From positions 1 through 30,587 of IMG/VR virus record IMGVR_UViG_3300045581_000797: a stretch of 30,587 nucleotides of DNA, one strand, 5' to 3'. Source of the stretch: a virus. Below the pieces are notes generated by a model. It ran no database searches, was not told where the DNA came from, and saw only the letters and a program-made list of their open reading frames with translations. A program made the position numbers and the translations under genes. Below are positions 20,189 to 25,823 of the stretch, one piece after another (the stretch's first letter is position 1; the number at the start of each line of letters is the position of its first letter).

Positions 20189-20349
20189 GGCTCAGACATA
20201 ATAGCGATAACAGGAAGTACGGCTACCATTCCCGCAATGCACGCCGCTACCCTTGCTTCATCTGCGATGGTCGGAAAATATGCCGCCATCAAGAGAAACA
20301 AAAAAGAAGACGCAAGGCAGATGAGAACTACGAAAAACTTGTGAGGCAT
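20185..20349 (-). CDS. Tiny two-helix membrane protein
   Basis: A 54-residue protein starting MPHKFFVVLICLASSFLFLL. Two hydrophobic helices, about residues 5-24 and 34-51, separated by a short charged turn (PTIADEAR). Size and topology would suit a holin, or a small spanin- or superinfection-type membrane protein. No lysis gene is visible beside it, so this is a guess. Its stop overlaps the ATG of the HNH gene by 4 bp, and it starts 2 bp after the stop of another tiny membrane protein. Confidence 0.62.
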   Translation of the reverse strand: MPHKFFVVLICLASSFLFLLMAAYFPTIADEARVAACIAGMVAVLPVIAIMSEP

Positions 20350-20351
20350 GA

Positions 20352-20477
20352 TTAGATACGATCAGGGACAGACCAAACAATGAAGACGAACCCGACAATG
20401 ACGAGAATGACAGCCAGGGGCGGGTTTGTGATCGAGCCCGCGAAGACAAGGCAGGCTCCGGCGATGAGGGCAAGCAT
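20352..20477 (-). CDS. Tiny two-helix membrane protein
   Basis: A 41-residue protein starting MLALIAGACLVFAGSITNPP and continuing LAVILVIVGFVFIVWSVPDR. It is almost entirely two transmembrane helices with an Asn-Pro-Pro turn. The ATG overlaps the stop of the upstream gene by 1 base. With the following 54-residue gene it makes a pair of adjacent small membrane proteins, as in some holin/antiholin modules. Small size limits certainty. Confidence 0.55.
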   Translation of the reverse strand: MLALIAGACLVFAGSITNPPLAVILVIVGFVFIVWSVPDRI

Positions 20478-20743
20478 CAGTTCAGCCCGATACGGGAACG
20501 GTCAAAGCGGCCTACAGCAGTGCCGAGACGAATGTGAACGAGTCCCTCGATTGCGGCAAGGGAGCAGGCAATCTGCGTGATCGACACCCCGTTCGGGGCA
20601 ACGTGATCGTCCCCGCAAGTGAAGCGAACACGGTCGGGCATGATGCAGATAATGTCATCACCGACACGCGCGTAAAGATGCCCGTTAATGTAAATACTGC
20701 ACCCCTGAGGTGGTGCCTTACGCCGGCGAAAGAAAGAGAACAT
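20477..20743 (-). CDS. Unknown small protein
   Basis: An 88-residue protein starting MFSFFRRRKAPPQGCSIYIN. After a basic N-terminus come short strands (GHLYARVGDDIICIMPDRVR, then FTCGDDHVAPNGVSITQIAC). Three Cys residues are present. I do not recognise a family. It lies 30 bp after the previous gene's stop and overlaps the next start by 1 base. Confidence 0.6.
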   Translation of the reverse strand: MFSFFRRRKAPPQGCSIYINGHLYARVGDDIICIMPDRVRFTCGDDHVAPNGVSITQIACSLAAIEGLVHIRLGTAVGRFDRSRIGLN

Positions 20744-20773
20744 GAAATAGAAGCGAATGGATGAAGTGTGGGA

Positions 20774-20956
20774 TCAGTCGGTATTCGACTGAGGGGGATC
20801 GCCTGGTTCCTGCCCATCAGGCAGGACATAAACGTCCCCCTCGATGCCGGCAGTCAGGGCGATGCTATTGAGCGTGTTCTGATCGCCATAGCAGACAACG
20901 CTGCTGCCGTATGGGTATGTCACCCAGAGGTTGAAGCGTGGGACCGTCTTGGTCAT
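20774..20956 (-). CDS. Small unknown protein
   Basis: A 60-residue protein starting MTKTVPRFNLWVTYPYGSSV. Continues VCYGDQNTLNSIALTAGIEG and ends in an acidic, Pro-rich tail. I do not recognise a family. Its ATG overlaps the stop of the gene upstream by 4 bp (ATGA). Confidence 0.58.
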   Translation of the reverse strand: MTKTVPRFNLWVTYPYGSSVVCYGDQNTLNSIALTAGIEGDVYVLPDGQEPGDPPQSNTD

Positions 20957-21081
20957 TTGTCAAAGGAGCAGAGGGAAGGAGATTGTACGAGGGTCAGGCA
21001 CACATGCCTGTCGATCGTAGTATGGCCCACAAGTCGTGCAGATAGCAAGACCGTGAACAAGGGGAGCATAAAACGTATCAT
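20953..21081 (-). CDS. Small protein with hydrophobic N-terminus
   Basis: A 42-residue frame starting MIRFMLPLFTVLLSARLVGH. Residues 4-14 are hydrophobic, like a signal or membrane anchor. It starts 2 bp after the stop of the gene at 21084 and its stop overlaps the next ATG by 4 bp; without it there would be a 127-bp gap in an otherwise seamless operon. That spacing is the main support. Confidence 0.45.
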   Translation of the reverse strand: MIRFMLPLFTVLLSARLVGHTTIDRHVCLTLVQSPSLCSFDK

Positions 21082-21083
21082 GC

Positions 21084-21749
21084 TCAGACCTCGATGAGAC
21101 GCTCAAGCATCCCGATCACATCAAGCCCATCCGAGTCATCCCATACCCCATCCTCCCAGTCAGCGTCGACACAGTATGTGGTGTATGTAGCGGCATTGGC
21201 GATAGCGTTAAGCGTCAAAGGAAAGAGAAGGGGGGCCATGCCAAGACTCCACTGTACTAGCGCAACCTTTTTAAGGGATTTCAGGTTGACATCAATGTTA
21301 GCACCTTCGAGATACATAAGTGTTTCAACGCACTCGGGAGACAGCTCCTTCATGCCTCTAAGGGTTTTCCCCCATGCCTCTCTCGTGTCTGCCGGCCATT
21401 CATCAGTGGAAATACGCGGCAAAACCCGCTCCCACATCCAGTCAGCCAGCAGATTAAACCGCGCTTCCTCCTTTTCCCTGTCTCGCCCCGTGCCGGCAGC
21501 AAGGGGCAATAGCTCTTTCCACTGCCGGCAATTCCGTGTTCCGTGTGGCATCAGGTCTTGCACGGCAATGACCCACTTGCCGATAACCAGGCTCATGCAG
21601 TCGGGAATCTCGTCAGTCAACTCCCCGCTGAGCGCAATGTTGATTGCTGCAATGCTACAAGGCATGGAAGGACCGCCAAGGCCCTCGCCCAACTCGACGC
21701 AACTGAGTAGATCCGTGATGTCCTTGGACTGTTCTGCGGTAAGCGCCAT
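21084..21749 (-). CDS. Conserved-looking protein of unknown function
   Basis: A 221-residue protein starting MALTAEQSKDITDLLSCVEL. The part CSIAAINIALSGELTDEIPD, then CMSLVIGKWVIAVQDLMP and NCRQWKELLPLAAGTGRD, matches a pattern I associate with unnamed phage and actinobacterial proteins (AI-IALTGELTD-IPDCMS). The second half is helical, with YLEGANIDVNLKSLKKVALV, and the acidic C-terminus has DADWEDGVWDDSDG. Function unknown. It lies 70 bp downstream of the helicase gene. GTGs and ATG near 21749 agree on the start; no strong ribosome binding site is seen. Confidence 0.68.
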   Translation of the reverse strand: MALTAEQSKDITDLLSCVELGEGLGGPSMPCSIAAINIALSGELTDEIPDCMSLVIGKWVIAVQDLMPHGTRNCRQWKELLPLAAGTGRDREKEEARFNLLADWMWERVLPRISTDEWPADTREAWGKTLRGMKELSPECVETLMYLEGANIDVNLKSLKKVALVQWSLGMAPLLFPLTLNAIANAATYTTYCVDADWEDGVWDDSDGLDVIGMLERLIEV

Positions 21750-21819
21750 GGGTTCGTGGCTTGTTGAACACCGCTATCGTAGCCCCTAATGCGACGCTGC
21801 GCCATGGTACCCGCAACAT

Positions 21820-23259
21820 TTAGTAACGCACCCCCGCCGCCACGGCATCGCAGTATCGGTACGGCAGGCCCAGGGCACGCTCGATGCGGCGTTTCTGGTT
21901 GTCGTCAAGCCCCTCAGGGTTGTGCGCGTATGGCATCAGGATAGAAGGGGTAAAGTTCTTTTTCTCCACAAGGTACAGATTGCGCTTGGCACCCTTGATA
22001 CGCTTAGCAATTTCCTGGCCATGCACCTCATCGAGCGACAGCTTTCTCAACTCCCGCCCATTGCCACGCACCACCATCTGTCGCGCCTCTGCCGGCGCCT
22101 CCTTGACTCGACCATCTTCCGTTGCCGGCGCCTCCTTGACTCGACCATCTTCCGTTACCTCTAGGTTGCCAATGTCAACCTTAACCTTGCCCTCCAATGT
22201 CCAGTCAATCGGTTTATGAGGCAGTGGTAGCTTCTCCCAGCAGTTACCGTGATCGATGATGAGGGCTACTTTGTCCGGGTTGTTGTTGTCGATGCGCAAT
22301 ACGCGCCCGATCAGTTGCTTCCAGAGACGTAGGCTGCGGGTGGGGCGAACAAGCTGTAAACACGTTGCTGCCGGCAGATCAAGCCCCTCGTCGATCAGGG
22401 CGACCGAGACAATGACTTTCAGACTGCCGGCAGTGAAGCGAGCGAAAGCATCCTCGCGCTGCCGTTCAGGCGTGTCACCGATGATAACCTCGGCACTGAT
22501 CCCGCGAGCGTTGTATTCCTCTGCAAGCTGATGGGCATGGTTAATGCTAACCGTGACCGTGATTGTGGGTTCTAGCTTGGGGTTGAAGCGCAATAGATCG
22601 CGCACGAAGTCCCCATCAACCTCAAGAATCCGCTCCTCAAGGTCCTTCTGACTGAAGTCCCCGCCTACAGACTTAACCCCTTTCGTGTCAACAACGGCAT
22701 CGGCTACAAATATGTCGTATTTGCACAGCGATCCCTCGTCCATTAACTGCTTGGGCTGAGGGCCTAGAATGAGCTTTGTGATGCCATACTTGCCAAGTCC
22801 CGCACCCGTGGGGGTGATTGGGGTAGCAGAAAGCCCGATAAAGAACGCGGGCTGCATTTCACGAATGATCTCTTGATACGTCCGTGCTTGTATATGATGC
22901 GCCTCGTCAAGCAGTAGAACTCTACCGCGAAACGTCCTGATAGCTGACTTTCGCCGCGCCAGGGTGGGCATCATGGTGACCATAATGCCACGATCCTGAG
23001 TAGTGCGCTTGGCCGTGAAGTAGCCTACGGGTTCTCCGCAATGCTTCTGGCACGACGCTGCAAGCTGTTTGATAATTTCGTTGCGGTGCGCGGCGCAGAC
23101 GACCTCATACCCCCACTCCCTGAACTGCCGGACCATTTCCGCCCCCATGACCGTTTTACCGCTCCCGGTGGGGCTCACCAGGCATGGTGCGCCCCCTTTG
23201 ACAGCGTGCTCGATCGTCTCGCGCACAAGTTGAGATTGATAGTCTCGGAGCTTAAACAT
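21820..23259 (-). CDS. SF2 DEAH-box DNA helicase
   Basis: A 479-residue helicase starting MFKLRDYQSQLVRETIEHAV. Motif I SPTGSGKT (29-36), motif II DEAH (118-121), motif III LSATP (143-147), and motif VI QLIGRVLRID in the second RecA-like domain. The DxxQ/YQ start and overall length resemble RecG/UvsW/RadD-like phage helicases used in replication restart and recombination. A perfect 33-bp tandem repeat adds an 11-residue repeat (TEDGRVKEAPA twice) between core and C-terminus. I chose the ATG at 23259, which overlaps the upstream stop, rather than the longer frame to 23310. It shares an operon with RusA. Confidence 0.9.
   Translation of the reverse strand: MFKLRDYQSQLVRETIEHAVKGGAPCLVSPTGSGKTVMGAEMVRQFREWGYEVVCAAHRNEIIKQLAASCQKHCGEPVGYFTAKRTTQDRGIMVTMMPTLARRKSAIRTFRGRVLLLDEAHHIQARTYQEIIREMQPAFFIGLSATPITPTGAGLGKYGITKLILGPQPKQLMDEGSLCKYDIFVADAVVDTKGVKSVGGDFSQKDLEERILEVDGDFVRDLLRFNPKLEPTITVTVSINHAHQLAEEYNARGISAEVIIGDTPERQREDAFARFTAGSLKVIVSVALIDEGLDLPAATCLQLVRPTRSLRLWKQLIGRVLRIDNNNPDKVALIIDHGNCWEKLPLPHKPIDWTLEGKVKVDIGNLEVTEDGRVKEAPATEDGRVKEAPAEARQMVVRGNGRELRKLSLDEVHGQEIAKRIKGAKRNLYLVEKKNFTPSILMPYAHNPEGLDDNQKRRIERALGLPYRYCDAVAAGVRY
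22091..22156 (-). repeat. Perfect 33-bp tandem repeat in the helicase gene
   Basis: Two identical 33-bp units (22091-22123 and 22124-22156), each beginning with GCCGGCGCC on the plus strand. They keep the frame and encode two copies of TEDGRVKEAPA in a linker. Identity at every base suggests a recent duplication. Confidence 0.9.
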
Positions 23260-23639
23260 CAGGGTCGCTCTCCCTTGAACGGTGCCCAGAGTGCCTGCAT
23301 GTACTCCCATCTGGGCTTCAGGTACTCGATCACCTTGGGCTCGTCAGCCCTGCACACGTCTACCGTGACAGAACGAAACAGTCCTTTTCGCTGGCCCATA
23401 AAAAAGAGGGACAGCTTTCCGTTCCTGTAGTAGTCATCGCCTTTGTAATTGCACTCTCCGGTTTCCTCGTCTTCTTCTGTCCAGTCCCACCTAAATACCA
23501 GATTGTAGTCCATATCGGCATCACCTTCTTCAGCGAAAAAGTCGTCAAACGACTTGTGGCTGGTGGTCGTGTCGTTGTCGAAGTAATTTTCTTCGCTGCA
23601 ATAATACTGATGCTTGCACTCCCAGAGATGTCTTTCCAT
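23259..23639 (-). CDS. Acidic, aromatic-rich unknown protein
   Basis: A 126-residue protein starting MERHLWECKHQYYCSEENYF. Acidic throughout (WTEEDEETGECNYKGDDYYR), with Cys and His near the N-terminus (CKHQYYC). The second half (GKLSLFFMGQRKGLFRSVTV) is more structured. I do not recognise a family. It begins on the TGATG overlap with the previous gene and ends overlapping the helicase ATG, so it is strictly co-translated. Confidence 0.68.
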   Translation of the reverse strand: MERHLWECKHQYYCSEENYFDNDTTTSHKSFDDFFAEEGDADMDYNLVFRWDWTEEDEETGECNYKGDDYYRNGKLSLFFMGQRKGLFRSVTVDVCRADEPKVIEYLKPRWEYMQALWAPFKGERP

Positions 23640-23989
23640 CACTTCACCTCCTGCACTTTCCAGGTGCAGGCTTTCTCCGCCATCTCGGCCTTGCCGGCCT
23701 TGATGAACTCGCTATTGAGCTTGTCGGACTTCGTTTTGTACTCGCTCTTGTACTCGTCGGCTACCTTAAAGTAGCTCCCGGTCGAAACACGCTGCAAGCG
23801 AATGTTGCGCGTGGTGCCATCGGAGAACATTGCCTCGATGTCATCAGGCTTCGCCGGCATCAGATTGCCGGCATACAGCTCGTTGAGCTGCTTCTTGATC
23901 TGATCCTTCTCGGTCTTCAGGGCAGACTCTTGCTGCGTGAGATAAAGCAAGCGTGCTGCAAGCTGCTGGTAGTTGGCGGGTTGTGTCAT
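23639..23989 (-). CDS. Unknown helical protein, early operon
   Basis: A 116-residue protein starting MTQPANYQQLAARLLYLTQQ. Residues 8-42 form a coiled-coil-like helix (ESALKTEKDQIKKQLNELYA). The second half, FSDGTTRNIRLQRVSTGSYF followed by Lys-rich helix EYKSEYKTKSDKLNSEFIKA, resembles siphovirus proteins of unknown function near RusA or single-strand-annealing genes. It has the best ribosome binding site of the region: AGGAGG 6 bp before the ATG. A promoter-like TACACT (24023-24018) precedes it. Confidence 0.68.
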   Translation of the reverse strand: MTQPANYQQLAARLLYLTQQESALKTEKDQIKKQLNELYAGNLMPAKPDDIEAMFSDGTTRNIRLQRVSTGSYFKVADEYKSEYKTKSDKLNSEFIKAGKAEMAEKACTWKVQEVK

Positions 23990-23997
23990 GATGCCTC

Positions 23998-24318
23998 CTA
24001 GGGCTGGTGACTTGCTAAGTGTAGCACCTCATCGAGCTGTTCTAGCACTCCCTCCTTTGTGGGTGAGAAAAGTAACATGCGCCCGTCCATGGAGATAAAC
24101 TGATACACGGCCCCTCCCCAGACGTACTGGATACGCTGGAGCTGCCCGAACGGCTGCCCGTCCAGATAGACCGGCAAGTAGGCGAACGGTGGGGAGGGCG
24201 GATCTGCCTGCCCCAGGGCCAGGGCCATCTGAAGCCCCAGCTCGTCGGCCGGGTGAACCCCTCGGGCGAGTTCCCCGGTGGTGATGATCTCACCGAAGCT
24301 GAGGCGTGGATTGGTCAT
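23998..24318 (-). CDS. Unknown protein, early operon
   Basis: A 106-residue protein starting MTNPRLSFGEIITTGELARG. Contains LGLQMALALGQADPPSPPFA and short strands (YLPVYLDGQPFGQLQRIQYV, then GGAVYQFISMDGRMLLFSPT). I do not recognise a family. A promoter-like TACACT lies 33 bp before the ATG (24356-24351). Confidence 0.65.
   Translation of the reverse strand: MTNPRLSFGEIITTGELARGVHPADELGLQMALALGQADPPSPPFAYLPVYLDGQPFGQLQRIQYVWGGAVYQFISMDGRMLLFSPTKEGVLEQLDEVLHLASHQP
24018..24026 (-). promoter_or_regulatory. Promoter-like -10 before the 23989 gene
   Basis: Minus-strand GTGCTACACTTAGC with TACACT at 24023-24018. Transcription would start near 24011, with AGGAGG and the ATG at 23989 about 22 bp on. 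Overlaps the 3' end of the upstream gene. Confidence 0.4.
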
Positions 24319-24350
24319 GGGGTGCAGGCAGAATCGCGTCTAAATTGAAA

Positions 24351-24358
24351 AGTGTAGA
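24351..24358 (-). promoter_or_regulatory. Promoter-like -10 before the 24318 gene
   Basis: Minus-strand CTCTACACTTTTC with TACACT at 24356-24351, 33 bp before the ATG at 24318. Lies in the 47-bp gap after rusA. Confidence 0.4.
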
Positions 24359-24365
24359 GAATGGG

Positions 24366-24827
24366 TCAGTTTTTCTCCATGACCTTGAGAGCGTCGTCGT
24401 CAGTGAGCCGATAGACGCGAATGAACGCCCCACTTTGCTCACACGAATACAGCTTGAACGAGTACGTTCCCGCCACTCGTGCATCGTCAACCCAGATCAC
24501 CCCCGTAAGGGCATCGTTTGTTGAACGCTCCAGTTTGTCACGATCCGGCGCAGAAGAATAGAAGATTGGGGCGGTGGATTTAAGCCCCTTCTCCCTGTTG
24601 CCGGCGATGTAGTGAGACTTGGGACGTGGGAAGTAGAAGATCATCCGAGTAAAGATCGGACCATCGATCAATGCCTCCCCGCGTACTTTCTCAGCAGCAG
24701 CGCGAACATCATTGCGCCAGGCATCAAGGTACGGTGATTGTTCCTTGAACCGCCCTTTACCCAGGGAAGTCTTGCTCCCCTGAGGTGCGGGCCTGCCGGT
24801 GACGAAGAACCTGCACACCAGGATCAC
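24366..24827 (-). CDS. rusA: RusA-like Holliday junction resolvase
   Basis: A 153-residue endonuclease that cuts four-way DNA junctions during recombination and before packaging. RusA-family features: FFVTGRPAPQGSKTS (residues 7-21), SAPDRDKLERSTNDALTG (92-109, with Asp95, Asp97, Asp105), VDDARV (113-118, Asp114 and Asp115) and a Lys (125) after it. The length is slightly above E. coli RusA (120 residues). Start is GTG at 24827 overlapping the upstream stop by 4 bases (GTGA). Coupled to the two genes upstream and in one operon with the helicase. Confidence 0.92.
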   Translation of the reverse strand: MILVCRFFVTGRPAPQGSKTSLGKGRFKEQSPYLDAWRNDVRAAAEKVRGEALIDGPIFTRMIFYFPRPKSHYIAGNREKGLKSTAPIFYSSAPDRDKLERSTNDALTGVIWVDDARVAGTYSFKLYSCEQSGAFIRVYRLTDDDALKVMEKN

Positions 24828-25000
24828 TGCGCCGGCCTCCCCATTGTTTCATCCTGCGCTGCCCGCATGTGACCACGAGCGAGTGCGGAGCACTCTGCGG
24901 CCTCTCGGTGGCGACTACAGAATGTGAACCAGGCAGAGCGAAGGTTCTCCCAGCGTGCGGCGGCCAGGTGTTTTTCGCGGGGGGATTTGTGGTCAGCCAT
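24824..25000 (-). CDS. Small unknown protein upstream of rusA
   Basis: A 58-residue basic helical protein: MADHKSPREKHLAAARWENL, then SAWFTFCSRHREAAECSALA. Cys/His residues spread along it might bind a metal. Its stop overlaps the rusA start by 4 bases and its ATG overlaps the previous stop by 1 base, so it is a real operon member. No family recognised. Confidence 0.7.
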   Translation of the reverse strand: MADHKSPREKHLAAARWENLRSAWFTFCSRHREAAECSALARGHMRAAQDETMGRPAQ

Positions 25001-25476
25001 CAGTTTTTACGCGAAGGACGTTTGATCTGTTGCGGTGCCGGTGCTGCCGGCTTCACTTCTTCGATTGTGACTTTGACATCCTTGCCCACTACAAACCCCG
25101 CCCCCTCTGCTACGGCCTTGCGAAGTTGGCCCTCAAGCTGCTGTTGCTCCTGGATTTGCGGGGCATCGGGGAAGGTGGCGATGGGAAGGCTCTTGATGTG
25201 CTCGATTGCGAGGACAAGCTGACGAGCCTTCTCTCGCTTCTCATGCAGCGCTTCCATGCGCCTTGCGATCATTTCGATGCGGCACTCGTCGAACGTGTCA
25301 AAGAAGGGAAAAAGGTCAGCAGGGAACGACTCGTCGGGGTACGGGGGGAAACACTTGTCCCGCCGGTTGTAAAGCAAAAGCCTGCTTTCAACGTCAACCC
25401 TCTCCGTCACCAGCAGCGCCGGCAATGGTTCAAGGTCGGGAAAGTTAATGGCCCACACCTGCTTAATCTCACTCAT
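25000..25476 (-). CDS. Unknown protein, early operon
   Basis: A 158-residue protein starting MSEIKQVWAINFPDLEPLPA. Central region is helical (ECRIEMIARRMEALHEKREK), then LVLAIEHIKSLPIATFPDAP and a basic Pro/Lys-rich tail ending IKRPSRKN. I do not recognise a family. The ATG overlaps the stop of the previous gene by 4 bp (ATGA). Confidence 0.68.
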   Translation of the reverse strand: MSEIKQVWAINFPDLEPLPALLVTERVDVESRLLLYNRRDKCFPPYPDESFPADLFPFFDTFDECRIEMIARRMEALHEKREKARQLVLAIEHIKSLPIATFPDAPQIQEQQQLEGQLRKAVAEGAGFVVGKDVKVTIEEVKPAAPAPQQIKRPSRKN

Positions 25477-25652
25477 TTGGGTTTAGATCGTTTGGACTGC
25501 TTCGCCGGTTCTTGTTGAGCCGCCTTCTTGGCTGCGACCTTCTCTAGGGTTTTTCGTGCTGCTTCTTCCCGTCCTGGGGAGGGAGTGATAAGTCCACGTC
25601 GTTCAAGGTCTGTCCAGTCTATGGGGAAGCTCATCAAGCCCTGCGATGCCAT
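25473..25652 (-). CDS. Small basic protein, first gene of the early operon
   Basis: A 59-residue protein starting MASQGLMSFPIDWTDLERRG and ending in a Lys/Ala-rich tail (EKVAAKKAAQQEPAKQSKRS). It might bind DNA or RNA. I do not recognise a family. Its stop overlaps the next ATG by 4 bp. It lies just downstream of a palindromic operator-like sequence (25686-25708) containing a possible -10 (TATTAA on the minus strand, 25700-25695). Confidence 0.65.
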   Translation of the reverse strand: MASQGLMSFPIDWTDLERRGLITPSPGREEAARKTLEKVAAKKAAQQEPAKQSKRSKPK

Positions 25653-25684
25653 GTCATCCTACATACCGGCTGTCCGTACTGCCA

Positions 25685-25735
25685 TGTGACAGTTTAATAA
25701 ACTGGCACACTTGCGCTGATGTGCCATAGTGGGAG
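25685..25735 (+). promoter_or_regulatory. Leader element copy E with operator-like palindrome
   Basis: Plus strand: TGTGACAGTTTAA at 25685, GGCACA, then GTGCCATAGTGGGAG at 25721-25735. It resembles copy B but lacks about 11 bases including the TATTGT box. Inside it, GTG-A-CAGTTTA-A-TAAACTG-G-CAC (25686-25708) is a near-perfect 23-bp palindrome, 34 bp from the divergent start at 25652. CATAGT (25726-25731) could be a -10 for the primase operon. Confidence 0.5.
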
Positions 25736-25754
25736 TCGCCCGCCAGGGGCAGCG

Positions 25755-25792
25755 CAAGAAAAAGGGCCAGGCGTTACCACACGCCTGGCCCT
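25755..25792 (-). terminator. Minus-oriented terminator in front of the primase operon
   Basis: Perfect 13-bp arms AAGGGCCAGGCGT and ACGCCTGGCCCTT around TACCAC (25762-25793), followed on the minus strand by TTTTTCTT. It faces the early operon. It would stop transcripts arriving from the right before they reach the operon, or act as an attenuator for a promoter at about 25,800. As a leader hairpin on the plus strand it has no T-run. Confidence 0.75.
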
Positions 25793-25823
25793 TAACGAAT
25801 CATTCCACCGACAACTTTAACAC

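Noticed and set aside
22091-22156. Repeat that could suggest a CRISPR array
   Set aside because: Only two directly adjoining in-frame units without spacers, within a helicase gene.
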